A stretch of 64,000 nucleotides of DNA from Calliphora vicina (GCF_958450345.1 NC_088781.1:49587357-49651356); one strand, 5' to 3'; counted from the first letter of the stretch, positions 46,991 to 58,290 are shown. Numbers and translations are program-made. The notes: generated from the letters alone by a model not told the origin.

Positions 46991-47505
46991 ACCCAGCAAA
47001 AACTTTTCTTACAAATAAGCCGAAAAATAAGGGGAATTTGACGATTCAACTACTTATTTTTCTACTGTAAGAAGTCATTATTTTTGTTCGCGATGTCCCA
47101 AAAGTAATCCTTTATATTTTGGCCAGAAATAAGTTGTTTTGTTAGTAGAGTTATTTATAGAATTTTTATTTACACAAAAAAATAAAAATAAAAAAAATAA
47201 GTCGCAGACCCGATTCGAACCTGCAACCTTCTGTTTGGTAGTCTGCCGTTGTGCTCACTACACCACTGCTTAGTTATTTCATTGTGCATCAAATAATGGT
47301 TTTCACACAGTAATGCAATATTCTTTTCTGTTTTTCTAAAAAATAAACATGCAATAAAAAATGGGCAAATTGAAAAAAAGTAACAGTTTTTTTGTTTTGT
47401 TTGTTTATTTTGTATTTTTAGACTTTACTACTTAAAAAGTATGTTATTAAAAAATACATTATTAAAAATATATTGTAGCCTTTGTAAGCGAAGTTTTTGC
47501 TGGGT
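46991..47505. mobile_element. 515-bp TIR element with internal tRNA-like segment
   Basis: The ends ACCCAGCAAAAACTTTTCTT (left) and AAGCGAAGTTTTTGCTGGGT (right) are inverted repeats of about 25 bp, continuing into TTACAAA. The interior carries a tRNA-like stretch on the minus strand. No protein is encoded. Confidence 0.65.
47201..47272 (-). pseudogene. tRNA-like pseudogene or tRNA-derived repeat
   Basis: The minus strand shows an A-box-like GTGGTGTAGTGAGCA and a B-box GGTTCGAATC with normal spacing for a tRNA (about 40 bases), and GGTTGCAGGTTCGAATC as a T arm. The acceptor stem pairs at only about four of seven positions and the T stem is poor, so a working tRNA is unlikely. It may still act as an RNA polymerase III internal promoter. 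Confidence 0.5.
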
Positions 47506-48044
47506 AAAATCAGAGACATAACTGTATAAGAAATATCTAAAAAAAATTAGCCATAACTGTTATATTGTAGAAATAAATTTTTGTTTTTTTAAATAATAGT
47601 TATTCTCAATGAAAATATGTTTTGCTTTTCAATAAGTGTTATTCATATTAAATATTTTTTTTCGTTGCTCATAACTTTTATTTTTGATTTTTATGTTTTT
47701 ACGTTGCCTTATAAGAGTTATTCACAATAAATATTTTTTTTTTACTCATAACTTTTATTTTCGATTTAACTTCACCTGAAGTATCTCCACTTCAACCAAT
47801 ATCCGATTTTCTGATTGACGAATCAACGAATCTAAATACGTCATCGTTGTTCGGAACATCAATTAGAGAACTTGAATTGGATTTATCTTCAGAAGGTGAC
47901 AAAGGAATACATCGCGGGAGTTATTAGCAGCTATAGCTGAAATATAGAGCTTTAAACCTATGAGACTGGACGTAGAAGCCGATTTGTTGCAATATTAGGA
48001 AGAGAAAAAGGATACTTTTGCAATTTTTAAATAAATTGGTTCAT

Positions 48045-48186
48045 ATTGTCTATGCACTGTCGGCTAAACGGCTTTCTGTTGAAAGAGCATTTTCTGCTTT
48101 GTGTATTTTGTTGACAGAGAAAAGGTGCAACTTGGCGGACAATGCGTTTGCTAAAACATTGATTGTGAAACAAAATTCTTTATAAT
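48045..48186 (+). pseudogene. hAT transposase C-terminal dimerisation relic
   Basis: The plus strand reads VYALSAKRLSVERAFSAL, then LLTEKRCNLADNAFAKTL and IVKQN before a stop. This matches the hAT family dimerisation region (…S-S-V-ER-FS…T-KR--L…A--L--LK-N), which is the most conserved part of these transposases. Upstream coding sequence (47770-48040) is scrambled by stops. Confidence 0.75.
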
Positions 48187-48424
48187 TAAAAAACACACAA
48201 TAAAAACATCAATCTCATACCAAGCTTATTTTTTGCGACTTTAAAGGTTAAATTCAATGTATGTACTAATAAAATGCAACCAAGGTGGCGAAAGAAACTT
48301 TTTTTGAGTTATGAGCAACGAAAAAAATATATTCTTTAGAATAACTCTTATTAGGCAACTTAAAAACATACAAATTGAAAAAAAAGTTATGAGCAACGTA
48401 AAAAAATATAAATCGAAAATAAAA

Positions 48425-49624
48425 GTTATGAGCAGTGTTGCCAGTTTAGCCTTTTTGAGTCTAAATCTAGCCTTTTTATTTACTCTTTAGCCTCGAAATT
48501 TTGGTTTTAGCTTCGTGGCTTTTTTCTAGCCTTTTCTTAATTTCAAAATTTCGAGACTAAAGAGTAAATATAAAGGCTAAATTTATATTTGTGAACCATT
48601 TTCATTTTAATTCATTACTGATTTTCATTTAGCTTTTCAACATACTCAAGAATTGTGCAGCATTAAAAGAACAAATAAGTGGTTCAAAATGCAATAGAGT
48701 ATTTTATATCTGAAAGCTTAAATGTCTAGCAAATTCTCTTTCAAGACAAAATTGTTATTACACATTATATTCATCATTATATAATGGACAATAGCCCCAC
48801 AAACTCTTGAGGGCTTGTGATACTCGATGGCGATCAATAGCCGTTAAACGTCTTGTGGATCTATGCTTCGAGTTAAAACCCATTTTGTTTTAATTTCGTC
48901 AAACCAGCAATTCTAAAAAGCCAAACTTTCAAGTAATTAATACAATGATTATAATTTGGCGTACCATCTTTTTTAAAAACAGTATTGCACAAAGTACAAA
49001 AAATAAATAAATCATTTGCTGTTTTCTGATTTAAAATTCAAGGAATTTGATCCATTATCGTCGCCAATTGAAAATTGTTTAATGTTTTTGACACATTTTT
49101 CATACTAGTTTGATGAATGAGAGATAAAATAAAGAACGTTTTAATTAGTGAAGATTATGACAAAAATAATACGACAAATTAAACTAATTGAGCAATTGCA
49201 ACAAAGATTACCATATGAAAACTCTACGCAAAATCAATTTTTTCCCGTTGATAATAAAGTAGTAAAACCAAAAAAAATATATTATGTCATATTGATAGTG
49301 AAAAATTAAAGTGCTAATAAAATTACGAAGCTTAAGGCTCAGTTGCAGAATATATTAAACTACAAATGGACAAATATAGAACCAACAATGTCCATTTTCT
49401 GACATGGTTAATCTAGTATTTAACTTTTTAGTACTTCCTTTAAGTAAAGCAGATGAATTTTATGAACATATTTTCTAATTTTTTATTTAAAAATAAATAT
49501 AAACCAAAATTCTTAATTTATAATATTTTAGCTTTTTTTCTAAAGCGGTTTAGCTTTTTCTGGCCTTTTTTTGAAGCCAATATAGCTTCTTTTTTCGCCA
49601 GCTCCTGGCAACACTGGTTATGAG
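48425..49624. mobile_element. 1184-bp hAT element with perfect 8-bp duplication (48433-49616)
   Basis: CAGTGTTGCCAGTTTAGCC begins at 48433 and GCTCCTGGCAACACTG ends at 49616. GTTATGAG flanks it at 48425-48432 and 49617-49624. Both subterminal regions repeat TAGCCTTTTT or TTAGCTTTTT many times, like hAT transposase-binding motifs. On the minus strand between about 48830 and 49020, decayed sequence (FCTLC-TVFKKDG..) may be a BED-type zinc finger relic. It sits in the subterminal repeat of the older hAT. Confidence 0.85.
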
Positions 49625-49965
49625 CAACGTAAAAAAATATTTATTATGAATAACTCTCATTTGAAAACGTAAAAATTATTCATTGATTTATGCCTAACTT
49701 TTTCAGACTCAAAAGATTTAATAACAGTTATTTTTGGTCTCTGATTAAAATTCAAGTACAAATTTGAAACAATATTGTTATGAAATTGCACTGTCAATTT
49801 GAGTTCAACGGTCTGTAACGACTGCTTGCAACATTCGTCATGTTTATAAACAATTCCATCAGTAGAAGTTTATACTTAACCCCAACGTTGATAATACTCA
49901 GTTATTGGCATTGTTTTTAAATATGGCAACATTGACATTGAAGCTTCTAAAATCTCTAGAAATAG

Positions 49966-50300
49966 AACATTCTTAACAAAATGTCTTCAATCTTTCGAAA
50001 AAAATATTTAAAAAAAAATAGAACAAATTTTTAATATTTTTTGTCCGAAATCAAACTTTTTTGAGATTTTTTTCAAAATGGGCAATTTTTTTTCTTAAAA
50101 TAAGGCTAAGATATTTTCCTTGAAGACCTATTTGGTCGCTTAGTAGGCTGCGAGTGGGCTATCTATCCATTCCATTAAGGTGGTTGTAGTCGCTTAGTGG
50201 GATGCGAGTGGAATATATATCAAACTAAATGTTTTTTAACTCAAGACACACAGTTTTTGACTTTTTTTTTACAAAATCTAACTTTTTTTCCAAATGTTCC
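49966..50300. repeat. degenerate TTTGGTCGCTTAGT repeat
   Basis: Same unit type as 6650-7260: CTTGAAGACCTATTTGGTCG and CTTAGTGGGATGCGAGTGG. Followed directly by a family B repeat, as the copy at 6650 is preceded by one. Confidence 0.55.
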
Positions 50301-50305
50301 CTTTT

Positions 50306-51130
50306 TATACCCTTCACCTTCGTGAGAAGGGTATATATAATATATATATATTTGTCATTCCGTTTGTAATTTCTACATTTTTCATTTCCGACCCTATAAA
50401 GTATATACAGTGGTGGCCACCAATTTAAGACAAATACTTGAATTTTTTTCATCAACTGAATTTTAAGTGCGATAGAGCCAAAATAAAAGGACCTCTAAGG
50501 GTATGAAATTTATTATTAATGTTTCTAGTTTCTGAAAAATGTTTGGAAAAATCGGTAAAACATATATGGACAAAGATATGTGGAAATACGTTGACCCACC
50601 TCAGCGAACATCCGCTGTTAATAACATGATATGACCGAAACTAATGGAACTAAAAATACGAAATTTGGTCCGAATATTTTATAATAATAAAATTATAATG
50701 ATATAAATGTGAGAAAATATGTTTATTTAAAAAAAAATTTTTTTGGTCAAGTTGTAGAAAAATCTTATGTGTTCGTGGTGAATATGTATGAATTGACACA
50801 GTTGAATAAAACACACTTGTGTGTTAAAACAGTCCTCATGCATACATATTTGTAGAAATATTTGAAAAAATAATTGACAATCCCGTGGAATTTAGCAAAC
50901 AATTTTTGTCTTCAATTCCTGGCCACCACTGTATATATATCGATTAAGCCATGTCCGTCTGTCTGTTGAAATCAATTTTCTGAAGACCCCAGATATCTTC
51001 GGGATCCAAATCATCAATAATTCTGTCAGACATGCTTTCAAGAATTTTGCTATTTAAAATCAGCAAAATCGGTCCACAAATGGCTGAGATATGAGGAAAA
51101 AACCAAGACAACCTCGGTTTTTGACCTATT
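50306..51130 (-). repeat. DINE-1-like repeat (family B), inverted, split by a MITE
   Basis: Starts TATACCCTTCACCTTCGTGA with the closing hairpin, and continues after 50932 as CGATTAAGCCATGTCCGTCT, AGATATCTTCGGGATCC and AAATGGCTGAGATATG. The MITE at 50408-50931 interrupts it at a TA. Confidence 0.75.
50408..50931. mobile_element. 524-bp Tc1/mariner-type MITE, TA duplication
   Basis: CAGTGGTGGCCACCAATTTA starts it. The right end, reverse-complemented, is CAGTGGTGGCCAGGAATTGA, then AGACAAA on both sides. TA flanks at 50406-50407 and 50932-50933. It is non-coding. Confidence 0.85.
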
Positions 51131-51198
51131 TAACCAAAAAGCTCTTTAGAGCAACACGAAATCCCCCATATATATAATGTATACATATTGTTACCATA

Positions 51199-51641
51199 GT
51201 GTGCAAATGCGCTAAGTCCCTTTTAACAAATTGTACAAGAGACACAAAAAACGTTCTCAAATACTTGGTTTTAAATATTATTGAAATCTGTCAATGTAGT
51301 TTTATTATTATTTTGGTATATACAATCATCAGGTGAAATCATGTACCTATATTAGACATTGTCATTTGTAGAAAATTTCAGCCAGCTAGCTACTTTCGTT
51401 TTGGCGCTATCGTGTTTTCAAAAGATAGACAGACGGACATAGCTAGTCGTCTTAGATTCTTATGAGGACCCAGAAAATATAGTTTTGGTAAAATGATCAA
51501 TATTTCGATATGCTACAAAAGAAATGACAAAACTAATATTCCCCCCAATCTTCTTACGAAAAGAGTGTATTTCTACTTATTCACGCGTTTTATATTAAAA
51601 TCTCAATTTTCATAAAAAGTGGACTTAGCACATTTGCATTC
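51199..51641. mobile_element. 443-bp TIR element, TA duplication, with DINE-1-like core
   Basis: Left GTGTGCAAATGCGCTAAGTC and right (reverse-complemented) GAATGCAAATGTGCTAAGTC are inverted repeats, with TA at 51197-51198 and 51642-51643. The core (51360-51590) carries AGATAGACAGACGGACATAG and ends CTTCTTACGAAAAG, like the DINE-1-type repeats. Confidence 0.65.
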
Positions 51642-52756
51642 TAAGCTAACCTTATGTACATATGTAATTATAATACATACATATGTATAAATGTACTTAT
51701 GATTCTAACCAGTCTTTTGATTTTTTAAGTTCATTTTCATGTTGTTGTTTTTCTATTATTTCTGTTTTTTTTTTTTTTTTTGCAATTTTTGTTGTTTTAT
51801 ATAAAAGTTTATCATGTTAACAGGATTTTCGTCTGTGTTTTACATAATCTTTATATATTTTTGTGGTGAAAACAGTATTAAATTTTTGTTAAGTATTAAA
51901 AAGCTTTTAGTTTGGAAACAAAAAAATAAAAAAAAACTAAATACGAGATAAGGATGCAACAAATTAATGAATTTGAAAAAATATTTCCTTAATTCAAATT
52001 AATTGCTGAAATATAAGTTGAGGGGACAGAAATTATATATTGTCAATTAAATCAAAATCAAGGGTGGCTACGGATTTTAATTGTTAAAAAAATATAGATA
52101 TAGCCCAGCTGGAAATATTCTAATTAATTTTAAACCATTCAAATTTAGAGATGTAATTAAAAGTTGTTAATTAATTTATCTGGATTACCTTAATGTACAT
52201 ACATTGTACAAATATAGAAGATAGAATAAGTTTTTAATTTAATTTTGTGTTTATTTTGTTTGCATTTAATAAAGACTACTAATATGACCATTAGTACAAG
52301 ACCAATGTTATTCAGTTTGGTTGGTGTAATAAAAACAGGAAAATGGAAATGAAATACAAAAATTACATAGAATAACCTTTAGCTTTACAAAATTAGCAAA
52401 AGGATACAGAGAATAAGAAAAGTTTTTTAATGGAGTTATTTAATATAAACCAGAAATATATAGGGACCAGTTATTTTCAAAAGATTATCATTTAAAAATT
52501 CATTTCATGTAGTAAATCAGTGAGATAATTTTACATGAGAAATTTGTTCATAGGAAATTAAAAGAATCACAACAATGAAAATTAAATTACTATAGAAATG
52601 AGGTTTTATGTCTGTTAATGATTATTTTTTAAATTACCAATATGACTCTTCTAGATTTTCTAGATTAATCAATTTGATTTTCTGATATGTAATTGATTTG
52701 TACATATTATTATTTTAACACTTTAAAATTAATTAAGAATCTTGATCTTCACTTAC

Positions 52757-52894
52757 CTTTAAAACAAAAATATCGCCCGTTGTGCGATTTATATCAAATT
52801 TACTATTAGCTGTGTTGTCAGGATCAATACCCTGACCGGTGAGAAAATATACAATATTTATGGGTCTATCTACATCGCCATCGGTGGCAGTAAC
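52757..52894 (-). CDS. CadN2: N-cadherin (CadN2-like), 138-bp cadherin-repeat exon
   Basis: Exactly 46 codons: VTATDGDVDRPINIVYF, then a loop with GIDPDN and ANSKFDIN, ending TTGDIFVLK. Acceptor TTTTTTCAAG ends at 52895; donor GTAAGT starts at 52756; both joins are in phase 0. It forms the first part of a cadherin repeat and continues into PLDRDQPNG of the next exon. In Drosophila CadN the matching exon is, as I recall, one of the alternatively spliced duplicated ones; here I see only one copy within several kb. The exons that precede it in the transcript are not visible up to 64000. Confidence 0.92.
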
Positions 52895-53429
52895 CTTGAA
52901 AAAAGAAAGAAGAAACAACATTAATATATTTTTAATAAACATAGCTACAATAAATTTATAATAATCGTTATATGTAGGAGAAAATTGTCTCAATGCTATA
53001 TTTAAATTAATAAATTAAACATAAATCACACGCATGTACAGCAACCAGCCATTAGCCTTAAAACATTTACATATTTTGCAGCAACTGCCAATTATTATAT
53101 ATTTAATATTTTTTTGCCTATCTTGTGTCTGTTGTCCTGCCTGACTTTTTGTTTAAATATTTGAAGTCAAGATAAAGCTTATGTTTGTAGTCATGTGTCA
53201 TGCATGTATATAGTAACATGACAAAAAAAATATAGCATTATATTCTCGTGTACTGAAGGTATTGGTACGGTAGTGTGGTGGTAATGGCGAAGAAATTGTC
53301 ATTTTATGAAAATTGTTATGGCAAAAATTAACCCATTGGGAGTAAATGGTTTTCAAAACTTTACATCAAGGTCAATATTTATTTATTTGTAATTTGCTAC
53401 ATAAACATTAAACATCCTGTATTATAACA

Positions 53430-54027
53430 AGAAAGAGAGTTATATTCGGCTTTGCAGAATCTTATATACCCTTCACCAAATTATACTTTAAAATAATATT
53501 TTTTTAATATTTTTAGGTAAACAAAATTTAAAATTTTTAAATTGTTTTTCAAAATTTTTTTTTTTTGAAAAAGTTTTTTCAAAATTTTTTAATTTTTTTT
53601 TTGGAAAAAGAGTTTAACAAAAAAATTTTTTTGATGGAAAAATTCGGGTTAATAAAATATTTTTCCGATTTTGACCCATTGTAGATCCAACTTACTGTAG
53701 CCTATAGTAATCCGGATCTATATCAAAATTAGGCCAAAAATCGAGGTTTTGCCATTTGTGGGCCGATTTTGTCGATTTTAAATATCAACCGAGGCGGAAG
53801 AATTCCCGATATATTGATATATGAATCTTGTATGTAAGTTATTTGGGAGCTACGGAAAGTTGCTCATATTCAGACGGACAGACAAATATGGCATTATTGA
53901 CTTCGCTATTTATAACGATCCATAATATTGTGCTTTGTTTGGGTTCGCAAATGAAAAATGTAGAAATTACAAACGGAATTACAAATTTAATATATACCCT
54001 TGCCACTCATGATGAACGGTATAAAAA
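53430..54027 (+). repeat. DINE-1-like repeat (family B)
   Basis: Begins AACAAGAAAGAGAGTTATAT with the hairpin TTCGGCTTTGCAGAA (worn) and ends TATACCCTTGCCACTCATGA..GGTATA. The part from 53468 is duplicated at 55330. Confidence 0.7.
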
Positions 54028-55329
54028 GTAATAAAATGCTTCAAGTTCATCAAAAAAGTTTAATTATTATTTAAAAGACTTTTGGCGACTTTTAATTTAA
54101 AAGAAATTTATAATTATTACTTAATTTTGGCCCTGTTTCTACGTCATAAATTTCTTCTTAGAATTTATTATCTCAAAAAGAGAAGCATAGTTCTAGGTAT
54201 GTTATTTAGCTCAACATTTAAAAAAATAGTACCGGCAATATCCGGTTCTTAAGCGGTTTTAAAATGTATGCATGAATTTGTTGTTGCTCGTAAATTGTAC
54301 ATACACGCATATATTTTTAACTACGTCATTATAAATGGTTTTACGCATACATACATTGTGTATGAGTCTATATTACTGTGCACAGTAAAACAAATAGTAA
54401 AAATTTTTAATAAAAAATAATTTAAAAAAGGAATCATGAATATTAAAAATAAACAAATAATAAGCTTTAAGTTTTAATATCTGTGTTCTTTAAAAAAATA
54501 TTCAAGATAACTCTTAAAGACTAATTGCTATGCGAATCATTGCTTTTTCATATTCATTTAAAAAACAAACTAATTTCCCGAGTTTTTCAAATCCTATCTT
54601 GGCACTTTTCTTTTTAATTCCGAGCTTTTGTATAGCTTATTCCTATTATCTTTAAAGTTTTATTTTAAGTGACAATTCAGATCAATCAGGTTAATTGATT
54701 TCTTACAAAATCTTGATAATAACATATTGGAATAATTCTGGTTATTTCCATATTCTGTCAAGTTTTACCACAATTTAATTAAAATTTTAAACACAAATTT
54801 TAAACACAATATAATTTTTATTCGAATGCCTTTATGCCGAAGTGGGTATTTAAAAACCTACATTCCATTTTCCAGAGCCTTTTTATACCCTACACCACCA
54901 TAGTGGGGAGGGTATAATGCGTTTGTGCAGATGTTTCTAACGGCCAAAAATATTAGTCTAACACCCACCCTAAAGTATACCACCTTAAAGTATACCGATC
55001 GACTTAGAATCACTTTCTGTGTCGATTAAGCGATGTCCGTCCGCCTGGTCGGCTGGCTGGCTGTCCATGTAAACTTTGTGCGCAGAGTACAGGTCGTAAT
55101 TTTGAAGATATTTCGATGAAATTTAATACATATTATTTTTTCGGCTCAAGGACCAAGCCTATTGAAACTGGCTGAAATCGGTCCATTATTTCACCTAGCC
55201 CCCATACAAATGTCCTCCCGAAATTGGACTTTATCGGTCATAAATGTTTAATTTATATATGTATCTACACAAATTCCGCTCCAAATAAGTTTCATATACA
55301 CAAAATTCATGTCACCAAATTTTGTTACG
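53468..55329. repeat. 1862-bp tandem duplication, copy 1
   Basis: It contains the family B repeat from its CCCTTCACC hairpin onward, about 850 bp of unique sequence, and the first 445 bp of a family A repeat. It is followed directly by copy 2; by eye I find no difference between the copies. Confidence 0.9.
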
Positions 55330-57191
55330 ACCCTTCACCAAATTATACTTTAAAATAATATTTTTTTAATATTTTTAGGTAAACAAAATTTAAAATTTTT
55401 AAATTGTTTTTCAAAATTTTTTTTTTTTGAAAAAGTTTTTTCAAAATTTTTTAATTTTTTTTTTGGAAAAAGAGTTTAACAAAAAAATTTTTTTGATGGA
55501 AAAATTCGGGTTAATAAAATATTTTTCCGATTTTGACCCATTGTAGATCCAACTTACTGTAGCCTATAGTAATCCGGATCTATATCAAAATTAGGCCAAA
55601 AATCGAGGTTTTGCCATTTGTGGGCCGATTTTGTCGATTTTAAATATCAACCGAGGCGGAAGAATTCCCGATATATTGATATATGAATCTTGTATGTAAG
55701 TTATTTGGGAGCTACGGAAAGTTGCTCATATTCAGACGGACAGACAAATATGGCATTATTGACTTCGCTATTTATAACGATCCATAATATTGTGCTTTGT
55801 TTGGGTTCGCAAATGAAAAATGTAGAAATTACAAACGGAATTACAAATTTAATATATACCCTTGCCACTCATGATGAACGGTATAAAAAGTAATAAAATG
55901 CTTCAAGTTCATCAAAAAAGTTTAATTATTATTTAAAAGACTTTTGGCGACTTTTAATTTAAAAGAAATTTATAATTATTACTTAATTTTGGCCCTGTTT
56001 CTACGTCATAAATTTCTTCTTAGAATTTATTATCTCAAAAAGAGAAGCATAGTTCTAGGTATGTTATTTAGCTCAACATTTAAAAAAATAGTACCGGCAA
56101 TATCCGGTTCTTAAGCGGTTTTAAAATGTATGCATGAATTTGTTGTTGCTCGTAAATTGTACATACACGCATATATTTTTAACTACGTCATTATAAATGG
56201 TTTTACGCATACATACATTGTGTATGAGTCTATATTACTGTGCACAGTAAAACAAATAGTAAAAATTTTTAATAAAAAATAATTTAAAAAAGGAATCATG
56301 AATATTAAAAATAAACAAATAATAAGCTTTAAGTTTTAATATCTGTGTTCTTTAAAAAAATATTCAAGATAACTCTTAAAGACTAATTGCTATGCGAATC
56401 ATTGCTTTTTCATATTCATTTAAAAAACAAACTAATTTCCCGAGTTTTTCAAATCCTATCTTGGCACTTTTCTTTTTAATTCCGAGCTTTTGTATAGCTT
56501 ATTCCTATTATCTTTAAAGTTTTATTTTAAGTGACAATTCAGATCAATCAGGTTAATTGATTTCTTACAAAATCTTGATAATAACATATTGGAATAATTC
56601 TGGTTATTTCCATATTCTGTCAAGTTTTACCACAATTTAATTAAAATTTTAAACACAAATTTTAAACACAATATAATTTTTATTCGAATGCCTTTATGCC
56701 GAAGTGGGTATTTAAAAACCTACATTCCATTTTCCAGAGCCTTTTTATACCCTACACCACCATAGTGGGGAGGGTATAATGCGTTTGTGCAGATGTTTCT
56801 AACGGCCAAAAATATTAGTCTAACACCCACCCTAAAGTATACCACCTTAAAGTATACCGATCGACTTAGAATCACTTTCTGTGTCGATTAAGCGATGTCC
56901 GTCCGCCTGGTCGGCTGGCTGGCTGTCCATGTAAACTTTGTGCGCAGAGTACAGGTCGTAATTTTGAAGATATTTCGATGAAATTTAATACATATTATTT
57001 TTTCGGCTCAAGGACCAAGCCTATTGAAACTGGCTGAAATCGGTCCATTATTTCACCTAGCCCCCATACAAATGTCCTCCCGAAATTGGACTTTATCGGT
57101 CATAAATGTTTAATTTATATATGTATCTACACAAATTCCGCTCCAAATAAGTTTCATATACACAAAATTCATGTCACCAAATTTTGTTACG
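55330..57191. repeat. 1862-bp tandem duplication, copy 2
   Basis: Same content as 53468-55329. The join TTTTGTTACGA-CCCTTCACC fuses the middle of a family A repeat to the start of the family B part with at most one base of microhomology. At the right, copy 2 continues into the normal family A sequence (GATCGGTCCATAATTAG). Confidence 0.9.
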
Positions 57192-57494
57192 ATCGGTCCA
57201 TAATTAGTCATAGCTCCCATATAGACCCGCATCCGAAAATCACTTTTACATGCATAAATCGCTTAAAAATGTTGGTATACACACAAAATTCAACATAATT
57301 AACTTTCATACAGACATTAATCACACGACCCAATTTCATGGTGATCGGTCCATAATTGGTCATAGCTCCCATATATGGCCCACTTCCGAGAATCACTAAA
57401 AAATATAAATTTTAATAGAAAAATATTTTTACTCAATTAGTTAGTGTAGGGTATTATATGGTCTGGCTTCACCGACCATACTTTCTTACTTGTT
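56745..57494 (+). repeat. DINE-1-like repeat, family A, full-length copy
   Basis: From TATACCCTACACCACCATAG to TTTCTTACTTGTT. It shows the doubled AAAGTATACC unit (ACCCTAAAGTATACCACCTT, then AAAGTATACCGATCGACTT) near 56834-56862. Its first 447 bases are also present at 54883-55329 as part of the tandem duplication. Confidence 0.8.
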
Positions 57495-57729
57495 GTTCTG
57501 AATTTTTGATTTCCCTATGAAATCAAATTTTTTTTCTTGAATAATAAAATTCTTCCTTCCAAAATCTCACAACAATAGATTTGCTTCGTATTCTAGTGTT
57601 ACTATGTGTGTACACTGAACCAAATTTCTTATGAAAATATCCTTCACTGGCAACACTTGTAAAAAAAATCAGTTTCGTTTTTTTAATTTCGGATTCACAT
57701 GTATAAGAAACTCACACATAGACTGCTGG

Positions 57730-58290
57730 AGACCAATGGTTTAAACATTTATACAAAATCATTGATATTTTCATAAATCGTGCATCTGTTCACAGTTAAA
57801 CCAAATCGTTGATCTTTTCATAGTTTAAATTTTAAACACATTTATGGATCTGTTCACAGCTAAAATTTTAAAGGCAATCGTGGATCTTCATAGTTAAGCT
57901 TTTAACCAAAATCGTGGGTCTGCTTTAAACCAAAACGTTGATCTTTTAAGCTCAATATTTTTTAACAGTAAAACTTCTGAATACATTCGTGGACCTGTTT
58001 TAAAAATAAAATAATGGATCTATCAACAGTTAAATTTCTTGCATCCTTTCCCAGTTCGTATTTTAAACATAATCGTTAATCTTTTGAACACAATATTGAA
58101 AGTAATTGAAATAGAATTGTTGATGTTCTCACAGTTTAACTTTCAATTCTGTTATAAACGAATTTGTAGATTTTTTCTTAGTTAAATTTTTAAACACAAT
58201 CATGGATCTGTTTAAAACGCAATTGAGGCTCTTTTCATAGGTAACGGTTTAGACATAATCATGGAATTGTTTAACACACGAGTTTTTTAT
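57730..58290. repeat. degenerate repeat, TTTTAAACACAATCGTGGATC units
   Basis: Words such as CACAGTTAAA, TTTTAAACACA and ATCGTGGATCTGTT recur about every 40 to 50 bp with heavy divergence. No frame is open throughout. Confidence 0.55.

Larger units (their letters stand above)
47511..49743 (+). mobile_element. decayed hAT element, with a younger hAT inside
   Basis: The ends CAGAGACATAACTGT and, reverse-complemented, CAGAGACCAAAAATAACTGT face each other. Flanks GGTAAAAT and ATTAAAAT share six of eight bases, plausible for a worn hAT duplication. Subterminal GTTATGAGCAACG and GAATAAC motifs repeat in both arms. It holds the hAT C-terminal relic at 48045-48186. Confidence 0.6.
46797..49966. mobile_element. 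outer inverted-repeat element of a three-layer nest
   Basis: The left part TCTAGAGGTTTCGATGTTAA and GTGTTGCCATACTTACAAAC are mirrored by GCATTGTTTTTAAATATGGC, AACATTGACATTGAAGC and TCTCTAGA at the right end. Inside lie the TIR element 46991-47505 and the hAT relic 47511-49743, which itself contains the hAT at 48433-49616. Outer limits are approximate. Confidence 0.45.
40925..52756 (-). other. 11.8-kb intron of the cadherin gene
   Basis: The donor GTAAGT starts at 52756 (minus) and the acceptor TTTTGTAG ends at 40925; the join is in phase 0. Contents listed separately: the piggyBac insertion in a DINE-1-like repeat, a small MITE, the hAT/TIR nest, a Tc1-type MITE within a family B repeat, and another TA-flanked element. 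The parts 45655-46108, 46301-46790 and 51650-52756 are AT-rich with nothing recognised. Confidence 0.85.

Noticed and set aside
47201..47272. Functional tRNA gene on the minus strand
   Set aside because: The acceptor and T stems pair poorly and it sits inside a mobile element; kept only as a tRNA-like relic.
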